The notes beneath the pieces were generated by a model, which worked only from the letters and a program-made list of their open reading frames with translations, had not been told where the DNA came from and did not search any database. A DNA stretch of 64,000 bases from NCBI RefSeq assembly GCF_018139485.1, contig NZ_JAGSNF010000001.1:62001-126000 (forward strand), read 5' to 3'. Positions 27,788 through 36,830 of this stretch are shown one piece after another (the first letter of the stretch is position 1; each line of letters begins with the position of its first letter). Both the position numbers and the translations under genes were made by a program. The stretch comes from Phycicoccus avicenniae. Lineage in GTDB: Bacteria; Actinomycetota; Actinomycetes; Actinomycetales; Dermatophilaceae.

Positions 27788-30123
27788 GCGCGCGGACCGC
27801 CGGGGGCGTGCCGGGGGGCGGCGACCTCGACGCCTGGGTGGCCGACGTGCTGGGCCGGCTGACCGTCCGGCAGAAGGCGGCCCTGACGATCGGGGGCGAC
27901 TTCTGGCACACCGCGGCCTTCGAGAGTCCCGAGGTCCCGGCGGTGACGATGGCCGACGGGCCGCACGGACTGCGGGTCCAGCCGCGGTCGGAGGACCAGG
28001 GCGGCTACACCGGCAGCCTGCCGTCCACGTGCTTCCCGACGGCGTCGGCGCTCGCGTCCTCCTTCGACGTCGGCCTCCTCGAGGAGGTCGGTCGCGCCCT
28101 CGGGCGGGAGGCCGACGACCTCGGGGTGCACGTCCTCCTCGGCCCGGGGGTGAACATCAAGAGGTCGCCGCTGTGCGGGCGCAACTTCGAGTACTTCTCC
28201 GAGGACCCGTACGTCGCGGGGGTGCTGGGGTCCGCACTCGTCCGTGGGATCCAGGAGAACGGCACGGGCGCCTGCGTCAAGCACTACGCCGCGAACAACC
28301 AGGAGACCGACCGCCTGCGCGTCTCCGCCGAGGTCGACGAGCGGACGCTCCGCGAGATCTACCTGCCGGCCTTCGAGCGGGTCGTGCGGGAGGCGTCCCC
28401 GGCGATGGTCATGTGCGCCTACAACCGCGTCAACGGGGAGTTCGCCTCGCAGCACCACTGGCTGCTCACCGAGGTGCTGCGCGAGGAGTGGGGCTTCGAC
28501 GGGGTCGTCGTCTCGGACTGGGGAGCGGTCCACGACCGCGTCGCGGCCCTGGCGGCCGGCCTCGACCTCGAGATGCCCCCGAACCTCGGGCACAGCGAGC
28601 TGGCCGTGGAGGCCGCCGTCCGGTCGGGTGCCCTCGACCCCGCAGACCTCGACCGGACGGTCGAGCGGATCCTGCGGCTCGTCGGGGCCCGGGCCGGACG
28701 GTCGGCGGACGCGGACACGCCGGAGCGGAGCGCGCGCCTGGACCGGCACCACCGGCTCGCCCGGGTGGCCGCGGCCCGCAGCGCGGTCCTGCTGCGGAAC
28801 GACGGTGACCTGCTCCCCCTGGAGCTCGCCGCGGGCGCGACCGTCGCCGTCGTCGGGCCCTTCGCGGTCGAGCCGCGGTACCAGGGGGCCGGCAGCTCGC
28901 GGGTGAACGCGACCCGTACGGACGGCTCGCTGGAGGCACTGCGGGCCGGGGTCCCGCCGGGCGTCCGGGTCGAGTACGCGGAGGGCTTCGTCACCGACTC
29001 CGAGGAGGGACGGGAGGACCTGGTCCGCGAGGCGGTCGCCCTCGCGGCGAAGGCGGATGTGGCCGTCGTCCACCTCGGGCTCCCGTCGCACGCCGAGTCC
29101 GAGGGCTTCGACCGCACCCACCTCGACCTGCCCGGCAACCAGGTCGCCCTGCTCGCCGCGCTCAGGGAGGTCTGCGACCGGGTCGTCGTCGTCCTCATGA
29201 ACGGCTCCGTCGTGCGCACCGCCCCGTGGGAGTCGCACGCCGACGCGGTGCTCGAGATGTGGCTCGGCGGGCAAGCCGTCGGGGGAGCCGTGGCCGACCT
29301 GCTGCTCGGGGTCGCCTCCCCCGGTGGACGGCTCCCCGAGAGCATCCCGCTCGCGCTGTCGGACACGACGTCCTTCGTCGGCTTCCCCGGGGAGGAGGGG
29401 CGGGTCCACTACGGGGAAGGGGTCATGGTCGGGTACCGGGGTCTGGACCTCACCGGACGGGAGGTCTCCTACCCCTTCGGCCACGGCCTCGCGTACACGA
29501 CGTTCACCCACGAGGACCTCGAGGTGACGACGAGCGGCTCCGTGGACGGTGGCGACCTGGCGCTCGACGTCCGCTGCACCGTCCGCAACACCGGTCCTCG
29601 CGCCGGGCGGGAGGTCGTGCAGGTCTACGTCGGCGACCCCGAGGCGTCCGTCGCCCGTCCGCCGCGCGAGCTGCGGGCGTTCGTCGCCGTCGACCTGGAG
29701 CCCGGCGAGTCCGCCCCGGTGCACGTCCGGCTCACCTCACGCGACCTCGCGTTCTGGTCGACGGTCGTCGACGACTGGGTCGTCGAGGCCGGCACGTTCG
29801 TCGTCGAGGTCGGGGCGTCCTCGCGTGACATCCGGCTCGAGGCCCGGGTCGTGCTCGAGGCGACGCCGCGCCGCCGACCGCTGTCGACGATGTCGACGCT
29901 CTGCGAGTGGCTGGAGGACCCGCGGGGCCGACCGCTGCTCCTCGCGATGATCGGTGCGGGCGAGGACGGACGGCCCGGCGGGATCCTCGGCGACGACGAG
30001 CACCTGAGCGTCATCGGCAACTTCCCCCTGGAGTCGCTCGCGACGTTCCCCGGCACCGGCGTGACGAACGCGTCGCTGCGCGGGCTGCTGGCGGACCTCG
30101 GCCGGGACGGGGGCGAGGGATGA
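27784..30123 (+). CDS. Beta-glycosidase, GH3 with fibronectin-III-like C-domain
   Basis: 779-residue GH3 enzyme. The TIM-barrel domain includes KHYAANNQETDR (166-177) and the nucleophile motif VVVSDWGAVHD with D245. The second alpha/beta sandwich follows, then an Fn3-like domain (VRNTGPRAGREVVQVYVGDPE) and a ~75-residue C-terminal extension (MSTLCEWLEDPRGRPL onward). It lacks a signal peptide. Coupled to the rhamnosidase by ATGA, it probably removes beta-glucose after rhamnose is cut from rutinoside-, neohesperidoside- or saponin-like glycosides; the sugar specificity is inferred. Confidence 0.94.
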   Translation: MSARTAGGVPGGGDLDAWVADVLGRLTVRQKAALTIGGDFWHTAAFESPEVPAVTMADGPHGLRVQPRSEDQGGYTGSLPSTCFPTASALASSFDVGLLEEVGRALGREADDLGVHVLLGPGVNIKRSPLCGRNFEYFSEDPYVAGVLGSALVRGIQENGTGACVKHYAANNQETDRLRVSAEVDERTLREIYLPAFERVVREASPAMVMCAYNRVNGEFASQHHWLLTEVLREEWGFDGVVVSDWGAVHDRVAALAAGLDLEMPPNLGHSELAVEAAVRSGALDPADLDRTVERILRLVGARAGRSADADTPERSARLDRHHRLARVAAARSAVLLRNDGDLLPLELAAGATVAVVGPFAVEPRYQGAGSSRVNATRTDGSLEALRAGVPPGVRVEYAEGFVTDSEEGREDLVREAVALAAKADVAVVHLGLPSHAESEGFDRTHLDLPGNQVALLAALREVCDRVVVVLMNGSVVRTAPWESHADAVLEMWLGGQAVGGAVADLLLGVASPGGRLPESIPLALSDTTSFVGFPGEEGRVHYGEGVMVGYRGLDLTGREVSYPFGHGLAYTTFTHEDLEVTTSGSVDGGDLALDVRCTVRNTGPRAGREVVQVYVGDPEASVARPPRELRAFVAVDLEPGESAPVHVRLTSRDLAFWSTVVDDWVVEAGTFVVEVGASSRDIRLEARVVLEATPRRRPLSTMSTLCEWLEDPRGRPLLLAMIGAGEDGRPGGILGDDEHLSVIGNFPLESLATFPGTGVTNASLRGLLADLGRDGGEG

Positions 30124-30158
30124 GTGGGGGGCCGGTGGTGGCCGCCCCCGCCCCTCGC

Positions 30159-31190
30159 TCAGCCGGCGGCCGTCGAGCGCCGGGCCACGAGGCGCGGGTC
30201 GAACTCGACCTGCTGGTGGGCGTGCCCGGGGTCGTTCTGCTCCTCGATGAGCAGCCGCGCGGCCGTGTACCCGAGCTCGTAGCGGGGCTGCGAGACCGAC
30301 GTGAGCGGGACCGCGGCCGCCGCCGCGAAGTCGATGTCGTCGTAGCCGACGATCGCGAGGTCCTCGGGCACGCGACCGCCGTCCTCGATGCAGCGCTGCA
30401 GCACGCCGAGGGCGACGAGGTCGTTCGCGCAGAACGCCGCGGTCGGCCGCTCGGACGCGGGCATCGACAGGAGCCGGTGGGCGGCGCGTCGTCCCTCCTC
30501 GACGCTCAGCGAGTCGGTCGCGAGCTCGACGAGGTCCTGCGCCGGGAGCCCCGACTCGGCGAACACCTCGCGGGCGCCCGCGCGCCGGTCGCGGACCTGC
30601 CCGAGGCGGGCGGGCCCGCCGATGAAGGCGATCCGCCGGTGACCCCGGGCGAGCAGGTGCTCGACGGCGAGGCGGCCCCCGAGGACGTCGTTGACCGTGA
30701 CCCAGCACCCGCCCCAGTCGGAGAGCTCGCGGGTCCGGTCGACGAGCACGACGGGGGTGCCCCGGCCGGGCAGCTCGTCGAGCAGCGGCGTCGTGGGGTC
30801 GACGGGGGTGATGAGCACGCCCTGCACCCGCTGCTCCCCGAGCTTGTGGAGGTAGGCCGCCTCGCGGACCGCGTCCTCCCGGCTGTCGCACATGAAGAGG
30901 GAGAGACCCGCGTCGCTCGTCGCGTCCTCGATGCCCCGGGCCACGTCGGTGAAGAACGGGTTGCGGGCGTCGAGCAGGACGTAGGCGAGGACGCTGCTGC
31001 GGCCGGCGCGCAGCTGACGGGCCGACTCGTTGCGCACGAAGCCGAGCTCGGCGATCGCGGCCTCGACCTTGGCGCGCGTGGACTCGCGCACGAGGCTCGG
31101 CCGGTTGAGCACGTTCGAGACGGTGCCGAGGGAGACCCCCGCGCGCTCCGCGACGTCCTTGACGCTCGCCGCCCGCGACACCGCGCTCAT
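30159..31190 (-). CDS. LacI-family regulator of the rhamnose genes
   Basis: 343 residues. The N-terminal LacI HTH (SVKDVAERAGVSLGTVSNVL) is at about 9-28, followed by the hinge helix region ARQLRAG and a periplasmic-binding-protein-like effector domain (AYVLLDARNPFFTDVARGIE, IAFIGGP, IVGYDDIDFAAAAAVPLTSV). The ATG at 31190 places the HTH at the N-terminus; the frame upstream to 31310 overlaps the promoter. It sits between the importer/glycosidase operon and the divergent rha-lut operon, and LacI-type palindromes precede both. Likely a repressor relieved by rhamnose or a derivative. Confidence 0.93.
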   Translation of the reverse strand: MSAVSRAASVKDVAERAGVSLGTVSNVLNRPSLVRESTRAKVEAAIAELGFVRNESARQLRAGRSSVLAYVLLDARNPFFTDVARGIEDATSDAGLSLFMCDSREDAVREAAYLHKLGEQRVQGVLITPVDPTTPLLDELPGRGTPVVLVDRTRELSDWGGCWVTVNDVLGGRLAVEHLLARGHRRIAFIGGPARLGQVRDRRAGAREVFAESGLPAQDLVELATDSLSVEEGRRAAHRLLSMPASERPTAAFCANDLVALGVLQRCIEDGGRVPEDLAIVGYDDIDFAAAAAVPLTSVSQPRYELGYTAARLLIEEQNDPGHAHQQVEFDPRLVARRSTAAG

Positions 31191-31263
31191 TCTCTGTCTC
31201 CCACCGTGGAACCGGACCGGACCCCCATCGTGGCACGGTCCCGCCGCCATCGGCGGCGCGCGG

Positions 31264-31309
31264 TTGACCCGGTCCGGGGGGGCTCGTACATTGTGCATGA
31301 AACATTTCA
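31264..31309 (+). promoter_or_regulatory. rhaI promoter and LacI-type operator
   Basis: TTGACC (31264-31269) and TACATT (31287-31292) are separated by exactly 17 bases, a strong promoter by actinobacterial standards. The inverted repeat TGAAACATTTCA (31298-31309) lies just downstream, over the expected transcription start, where a LacI-family repressor would block initiation. Only its two central bases are non-symmetric. Confidence 0.75.
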
Positions 31310-31372
31310 AATCACGCCCGCGCGACGTCGTCGTGCCGCCCGGCGGGACCCCGACGTCACAGGAGAGTCGCG

Positions 31373-32536
31373 ATGAGAGCCTTCGCCGACATCACGGAGG
31401 CGCTCTCGGCGCTCGCCGTCGAGGTGCCCTCGTGGGCCTACGGGAACTCCGGGACCCGGTTCAAGGTGTTCGGCTCGCCCGGCACGCCGCGGACGGTCGA
31501 GGAGAAGGTCGCCGACGCGGCGACGGTCCACCGCTTCACGGGTCTCGCGCCGAGCGTCGCGCTGCACATCCCGTGGGACCTCGTCGACGACTTCGGGGCG
31601 CTGCGCCGGAACGCCGAGGACCTCGGCGTGCGCATCGGGACCATCAACAGCAACACGTTCCAGGACGACGACTACAAGCTCGGCGCCCTGACGCACACGG
31701 ACCCGAAGATCCGGCAGAAGGCGATCGACCACCACTTCGAGTGCATCGACGTCATGCACGCGACGGGGTCGCGCGACCTGAAGATCTGGCTCGCGGAGGG
31801 AACGAACTACCCGGGGCAGGGCGACCTGCGGGCGCGCCAGGACCGCCTCCACGAGGGGCTGTCGACGATCTACGACCGGCTCGCCGACGACCAGCGCCTC
31901 GTGCTCGAGTACAAGTTCTTCGAGCCGGCGTTCTACCACACGGACGTCCCGGACTGGGGCACGTCCTACGTGCAGGTGGCGGCCCTCGGCGAGCGCGCGA
32001 TGGTGTGCCTCGACACCGGCCACCACGCGCCCGGGACGAACATCGAGTTCATCGTCGCCCAGCTGCTGCGGCTGGGGAAGCTCGGCTCGTTCGACTTCAA
32101 CAGCCGCTTCTACGCCGACGACGACCTCATCGTCGGGGCGGCCGACCCCTACCAGCTGTACCGGATCCTCGTCGAGGTCGTGCGCGGCGGCGGGTACGGC
32201 CCGGGCAGCGACGTCGCGCTCATGCTCGACCAGTGCCACAACATCGAGAAGAAGATCCCCGGCCAGATCCGCTCGGTGCTCAACGTCCAGGAGATGCTCG
32301 CCCGGGCGCTGCTCCTGGACCGGGAGGCGCTCGCCGCCGCTCAGGAGGAGGGCGACGTCCTCCTCGCGAACGAGATCTTCATGGACGCCTTCTACACCGA
32401 CGTCCGGGCCGACCTCGCGCACTGGCGCGAGGAGCGCGGCCTGCCGGGCGACCCGATGCGGGCGTACGTCGGGAGCGGGCACCAGGAACGGATCGAGGAC
32501 GAGCGGGTCGGTGGGACCCAGGCAGGATGGGGCTGA
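31373..32536 (+). CDS. rhaI: L-rhamnose isomerase
   Basis: 387-residue TIM-barrel isomerase of the RhaI type, converting L-rhamnose to L-rhamnulose; it differs from enterobacterial RhaA. Family features are EVPSWAYGNSGTRFKVF, INSNTFQDDDYKLG, the metal-binding block LVLEYKFFEPAFYHTDVPDWG, CLDTGHHAPGTNIE, FDFNSRFYADDDLIVG and MLDQCHNIEKKIPGQI. The ATG has AGGAGAG upstream. First gene of a six-gene operon rhaI-rhaEW-rhaB-lutABC; rhaEW starts four bases after its stop. No rhamnose mutarotase gene (rhaM) is present. Confidence 0.95.
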   Translation: MRAFADITEALSALAVEVPSWAYGNSGTRFKVFGSPGTPRTVEEKVADAATVHRFTGLAPSVALHIPWDLVDDFGALRRNAEDLGVRIGTINSNTFQDDDYKLGALTHTDPKIRQKAIDHHFECIDVMHATGSRDLKIWLAEGTNYPGQGDLRARQDRLHEGLSTIYDRLADDQRLVLEYKFFEPAFYHTDVPDWGTSYVQVAALGERAMVCLDTGHHAPGTNIEFIVAQLLRLGKLGSFDFNSRFYADDDLIVGAADPYQLYRILVEVVRGGGYGPGSDVALMLDQCHNIEKKIPGQIRSVLNVQEMLARALLLDREALAAAQEEGDVLLANEIFMDAFYTDVRADLAHWREERGLPGDPMRAYVGSGHQERIEDERVGGTQAGWG

Positions 32537-32540
32537 GCAC

Positions 32541-34592
32541 GTGAGCGGGACGAACGAGACGGTCGAGGCACTCGTCGAGCGGTCCAACCGCCTGGGCGCC
32601 GACCCGAGGACGACGAACTACGCCGGCGGCAACACCTCGGCGAAGGGGTCGGCCACCGACCCCGTGACGGGCCGGGACGTCGAGCTGCTGTGGGTCAAGG
32701 GGTCCGGTGGCGACCTCGGGACCCTGACCCCCGCCGGGTTGGCCGTCCTGCGCCTGGACCGGGTCCGGGCGCTCACCGAGGTCTACCCCGGGGTCGAGCG
32801 CGAGGACGAGATGGTCGCCGCGTTCGACCACTGCCTCTTCGGCACGGGCGGGGCGGCCCCGTCGATCGACACCGCGATGCACGGGCTCGTCGACGCGCCG
32901 CACGTGGACCACCTGCACCCCGACGCGGGCATCGCGATCGCCACGGCGGCCGACGGCGAGGCGCTGACCCGGACCATCTACGGCGACAAGGTCGTCTGGG
33001 TGCCCTGGCGCCGGCCCGGCTTCCAGCTCGGCCTCGACATCGCCGCGATCAAGGAGGAGAACCCGCAGGCCGTGGGCTGCATCCTCGGCGGGCACGGCAT
33101 CACCGCCTGGGGCGAGAGCTCCGAGCAGTGCCGCAGGAACTCGTTGTGGGTCATCCGCACCGCGGAAAGGTACATCAAGGCCCACAGCGGCAAGGACCCG
33201 TTCGGGGCGCCGCTGAAGAAGTACGCACCGCTGAGCCCGGCCAGGCGCCGCGCGCGGGCCGCGGAGCTCGCGCCGTTGCTGCGGGGCGTCGCCTCCACGG
33301 ACCGGCCGATGGTCGGCCACTTCACGGACAGCAAGGTCGTCCTCGACTTCCTCGCCGCCCGCAACCACCCGCGGCTCGCCGGGCTCGGGACCTCCTGCCC
33401 CGACCACTTCCTGCGGACCAAGGTCAAGCCGATGGTCCTCGACCTGCCACCGGACGCCCCGATGGACAAGGTCCGGGCCCGGGTCGAGGAGCTGCACGAG
33501 CAGTACCGCGAGGACTACCGCGGCTACTACGAGCGCAACGCGACCGCCCTCGGTGGGGACTGGCCGGCGATGCGCGGCGCCGACCCGCTCGTCGTCCTCG
33601 TCCCCGGCATCGGGATGTTCACCTACGGCAAGGACAAGCAGACCGCGCGGGTCGCCGGCGAGTTCTACGTCAACGCGATCAACGTCATGCGCGGCGCCGA
33701 GGGCCTGTCGAGCTACGCCCCGATCGACGAGTCCGAGAAGTTCCGCATCGAGTACTGGGCGCTCGAGGAGGCCAAGCTGCAGCGGATGCCGCGGCCCAAG
33801 CCGCTCGCCACCCGGGTGGCGCTCGTCACCGGCGCGGCGAGCGGGATCGGCAAGGCGATCGCGACCCGGCTCGCCGCCGAGGGCGCGTGCGTCGTCGTCG
33901 CCGACCTCGACGAGGACAAGGCGGTCGCCGCGGCCGCGGAGATCGGCGGAGCCGATGTCGCCCTCGGCATCGCCGCGGACGTCGCCGACGCCGCCCAGGT
34001 ACGGGCGATGGTCGACGCCACGGTGCTCCGGTTCGGCGGACTCGACCTCGTCGTCAACAACGCCGGGCTGTCGCTGTCGAAGTCGCTGCTTGAGACGACC
34101 GAGGCCGACTGGGACCGGCAGCACGACGTCATGGCGAAGGGGTCCTTCCTCGTGAGCCAGGCGGCGGCCCGGGTGCTCGTCGAGCAGGGGATGGGCGGGG
34201 ACATCGTCTACATCTCCTCGAAGAACTCGGTCTTCGCCGGCCCCAACAACATCGCCTACTCGGCGGTCAAGGCCGACCAGGCCCACCAGGTGCGGCTGCT
34301 CGCGGCCGAGCTCGGCGAGCACGGGGTCCGGGTCAACGGCGTCAACCCCGACGGGGTCGTGCGCGGGTCCGGGATCTTCGCCGGCGGCTGGGGCGCCAAC
34401 CGTGCCAAGGTCTACGGCGTCGACGAGGAGGACCTCGGCGCGTTCTACGCCCAGCGGACCCTCCTCAAGCAGGAGGTCCTGCCGGAGCACTGCGCCGCCG
34501 CGGTCCTCGCGCTCGTGGGGCCGGACATGAGCCGGACGACGGGGCTGCACGTGCCCGTCGACTCCGGTGTGGCGGCGGCCTTCCTCCGATGA
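32541..34592 (+). CDS. rhaEW: Bifunctional rhamnulose-1-phosphate aldolase / lactaldehyde dehydrogenase
   Basis: 683 residues. The N-terminal half is a class II (zinc) aldolase/adducin-type domain with NYAGGNTSAKG (26-36), VDHLHPDAGIA (HLH zinc ligands at 124-126) and GGHGITAWG. It cleaves L-rhamnulose-1-phosphate to dihydroxyacetone phosphate and L-lactaldehyde. The C-terminal half is a short-chain dehydrogenase with VTGAASGIGKAIA near 428-440 and YSAVK near 573, oxidising lactaldehyde to lactate. GTG start at 32541. The fusion channels lactaldehyde and is typical of non-enteric rhamnose pathways. ATGA overlap with rhaB. Confidence 0.95.
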   Translation: MSGTNETVEALVERSNRLGADPRTTNYAGGNTSAKGSATDPVTGRDVELLWVKGSGGDLGTLTPAGLAVLRLDRVRALTEVYPGVEREDEMVAAFDHCLFGTGGAAPSIDTAMHGLVDAPHVDHLHPDAGIAIATAADGEALTRTIYGDKVVWVPWRRPGFQLGLDIAAIKEENPQAVGCILGGHGITAWGESSEQCRRNSLWVIRTAERYIKAHSGKDPFGAPLKKYAPLSPARRRARAAELAPLLRGVASTDRPMVGHFTDSKVVLDFLAARNHPRLAGLGTSCPDHFLRTKVKPMVLDLPPDAPMDKVRARVEELHEQYREDYRGYYERNATALGGDWPAMRGADPLVVLVPGIGMFTYGKDKQTARVAGEFYVNAINVMRGAEGLSSYAPIDESEKFRIEYWALEEAKLQRMPRPKPLATRVALVTGAASGIGKAIATRLAAEGACVVVADLDEDKAVAAAAEIGGADVALGIAADVADAAQVRAMVDATVLRFGGLDLVVNNAGLSLSKSLLETTEADWDRQHDVMAKGSFLVSQAAARVLVEQGMGGDIVYISSKNSVFAGPNNIAYSAVKADQAHQVRLLAAELGEHGVRVNGVNPDGVVRGSGIFAGGWGANRAKVYGVDEEDLGAFYAQRTLLKQEVLPEHCAAAVLALVGPDMSRTTGLHVPVDSGVAAAFLR

Positions 34593-36076
34593 CGACCGGC
34601 GGGCTGCGGCTCGTCGCCGTCGACCTCGGCGCGACGAGCGGCCGGGTCATGGTGGGACGCGTCGCGCCCGGCGTGCTCGACCTCGAGGAGGTGCACCGCT
34701 TCCCCAACGGGGCCGTGCGGCTCGGCGGCTCGCTGCACTGGGACGTCGTCGGGCTCTACCGCGAGGTCCTCACCGGGCTGCGGGAGGCCGCCGGCGGCGG
34801 ACCGGTCGACGGCGTCGGCATCGACGGGTGGGCCGTCGACCACGGGCTCCTCGACCGGGACGGGGCGCTCGTCGGGACCCCGTTCAGCCACCGCGACCGC
34901 CGGACCGACGGGGTGCCGGCCCGGGTGCTCGAGGTCGTCCCCGCCGACGAGCTCTACGCCGTGACCGGGCTCCAGCTCCTCGACTTCAACACCCTCTTCC
35001 AGCTCGTCGCCGCGCGGGGGACCGCGGCCCTCGGGGCGGCCGAGACCCTGCTGCTCCTGCCGGACCTGCTCGGGCACTGGCTCACCGGCGCCGTGGGGGC
35101 GGAGCGGACGAACGCGTCGACGACCCAGCTGTACGACGTGCGGACCGGACGATGGGCGACCTCGCTGCTGGACCGGCTCGGGCTGCCTGCCGGCATCCTC
35201 CCGCCGATCCGCGAGCCGGGCTCGGTGCTCGGCCCGGTCCGGGCGGACGTGGCGCGCGAGGTCGGGCTCACCGACGACGTCCCCGTCGTCGCGGTCGGGT
35301 CGCACGACACCGCCTCGGCCGTCGTCGCCGTGCCGTCCGAGGGCCCGGGAACGGCGTACGTCTCGTCCGGCACGTGGTCGCTCGTCGGCCTCGAGCTCGA
35401 CGCACCGGTGCTCACCGAGGACGCCCGGGCCGCGGACTTCACGAACGAGACGGGGGTCGACGGCACGGTCCGCTTCCTCAAGAACGTCATGGGCCTCTGG
35501 GTGCTCGGCGAGTGCCTCCGGGCGTGGGCCGACGCCGGCGAGCCGGGGGCGACGCTCGAGGCCGTCCTCGTGGCGGCGGTGGACGTCCCCGCCCTGCGGA
35601 CCGTCGTCGACGTCGACGACCCCTCGCTCCTGCCGCCCGGCACGGCGGACGACCCGATGCCGGACCGGCTGCGCGCCCTCGCCCGCGCGGCCGGCGAGCC
35701 CGAGCCGGTCACCCCGGCGGAGGTCACCCGCTGCGTCCTCGACGGCCTCGCCCTCGCGTACCGGCGACACCTGAGGACGGCCGCCCGCCTCGCCGGCCGC
35801 GACGTGCGGACCGTCCACGTCGTCGGCGGTGGGTCGCTCAACGCCCTCCTGTGCCGGCTCACCGCCGACGCGTGCGGGGCCCCCGTCCTCGCCGGTCCGG
35901 TCGAGGCGGCCGCGCTCGGCAACGTCCTCGTCCAGGCCCGGGCCCTCGGCGCGGACCTGCCCGACCTCGCGGCGATGCGGGGCCTCGTCCGGGCCACGCA
36001 CCGGATCACGCGGTACGAGCCGGAGGGGATCGCCGACTGGGAGGCTGCCGAAGGGCGCCTTCCTCGGGGAGGATGA
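34589..36076 (+). CDS. rhaB: Rhamnulokinase
   Basis: 495-residue FGGY-family kinase, phosphorylating L-rhamnulose to L-rhamnulose-1-phosphate. Motifs are the N-terminal phosphate loop AVDLGATSGRVMVG, GIDGWAVDHGLLD, the substrate region TGLQLLDFNTLFQL, VAVGSHDTASAVVAVP, YVSSGTWSLVGLE and the adenosine motif VHVVGGGSLNALLCRLTADA. TheVSSGTWSLVG and NTLFQL blocks separate rhamnulokinases from xylulo- or glycerol kinases. It starts inside the rhaEW stop and lies four bases upstream of lutA. Confidence 0.95.
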   Translation: MTTGGLRLVAVDLGATSGRVMVGRVAPGVLDLEEVHRFPNGAVRLGGSLHWDVVGLYREVLTGLREAAGGGPVDGVGIDGWAVDHGLLDRDGALVGTPFSHRDRRTDGVPARVLEVVPADELYAVTGLQLLDFNTLFQLVAARGTAALGAAETLLLLPDLLGHWLTGAVGAERTNASTTQLYDVRTGRWATSLLDRLGLPAGILPPIREPGSVLGPVRADVAREVGLTDDVPVVAVGSHDTASAVVAVPSEGPGTAYVSSGTWSLVGLELDAPVLTEDARAADFTNETGVDGTVRFLKNVMGLWVLGECLRAWADAGEPGATLEAVLVAAVDVPALRTVVDVDDPSLLPPGTADDPMPDRLRALARAAGEPEPVTPAEVTRCVLDGLALAYRRHLRTAARLAGRDVRTVHVVGGGSLNALLCRLTADACGAPVLAGPVEAAALGNVLVQARALGADLPDLAAMRGLVRATHRITRYEPEGIADWEAAEGRLPRGG

Positions 36077-36080
36077 GGCG

Positions 36081-36830
36081 ATGAGGGTCGCGCTGCTCGT
36101 CACGTGCGTCAACGACGCGATGTTCCCCGACGTCGGGAAGGCCACGGTGCGGCTCCTGCGCCGGCTCGGGGTGGACGTCGAGTTCCCCGCCGCCCAGACG
36201 TGCTGCGGGCAGCCGATGGTGAACACCGGCTACCTCGACGAGGCGGTCCCCGCCGTCCGCCGGTTCGTCGAGGCGTTCGAGGGCTACGACGCCGTCGTCA
36301 CCCCGTCCGGGTCGTGCGCCGGGTCGGCCCGCCACCAGCAGGGCCTCGTCGCCGCGCGGGCCGGGGACGACGCGCTCGCGTCCGCCGTCGAGCGCACGTC
36401 GCCGCTCGTCCACGAGCTGTCCGAGTTCCTCGTCGACGTCCTCGGCGTCACCGACGTCGGCGCCTACTTCCCGCACACGGTGACGTACCACCCGACGTGC
36501 CACTCGCTGCGGATGCTCGGTGTCGGCGACAAGCCGCGACGCCTGCTCGAGTCGGTCCGCGGCCTGCGCCTGCGTGAGCTGCCGGCGGCCGCCGAGTGCT
36601 GCGGGTTCGGCGGCACGTTCGCCGTGAAGAACGCCGACACCTCCGTCGCGATGGGCTCCGACAAGGCCCGCCACGTCCGCGACACCGGAGCCGAGGTCCT
36701 CGTCGCCGGCGACTCCTCCTGCCTCATGCACATCGGCGGGCTGCTGTCCCGGCAGCGTGCGGGGGTGCGCACGATGCACCTCGCCGAGGTGCTCGCCGCG
36801 ACCGAGGACCGGGCGGAGGCGCTGCGATGA
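36081..36830 (+). CDS. lutA: Lactate utilisation Fe-S protein LutA (LldE-like)
   Basis: 249-residue CCG-domain protein, one subunit of the LutABC L-lactate dehydrogenase. Two cysteine-rich CCG modules are visible: AAQTCCGQPMVNTG (about 34-47) with GSCAGSARHQ, and HPTCHSLR with AECCGFGGTFAVKN and GDSSCLMHIGG. These bind Fe-S clusters. In the rha operon the enzyme would oxidise lactate made from rhamnose-derived lactaldehyde to pyruvate. It overlaps lutB by ATGA. Confidence 0.94.
   Translation: MRVALLVTCVNDAMFPDVGKATVRLLRRLGVDVEFPAAQTCCGQPMVNTGYLDEAVPAVRRFVEAFEGYDAVVTPSGSCAGSARHQQGLVAARAGDDALASAVERTSPLVHELSEFLVDVLGVTDVGAYFPHTVTYHPTCHSLRMLGVGDKPRRLLESVRGLRLRELPAAAECCGFGGTFAVKNADTSVAMGSDKARHVRDTGAEVLVAGDSSCLMHIGGLLSRQRAGVRTMHLAEVLAATEDRAEALR

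Noticed and set aside
30127-30149. GGGGGC/GCCCCC hairpin between GH3 and the LacI gene
   Set aside because: A six-base GC stem with a long loop is expected often by chance at this GC content; too weak to list as a terminator.
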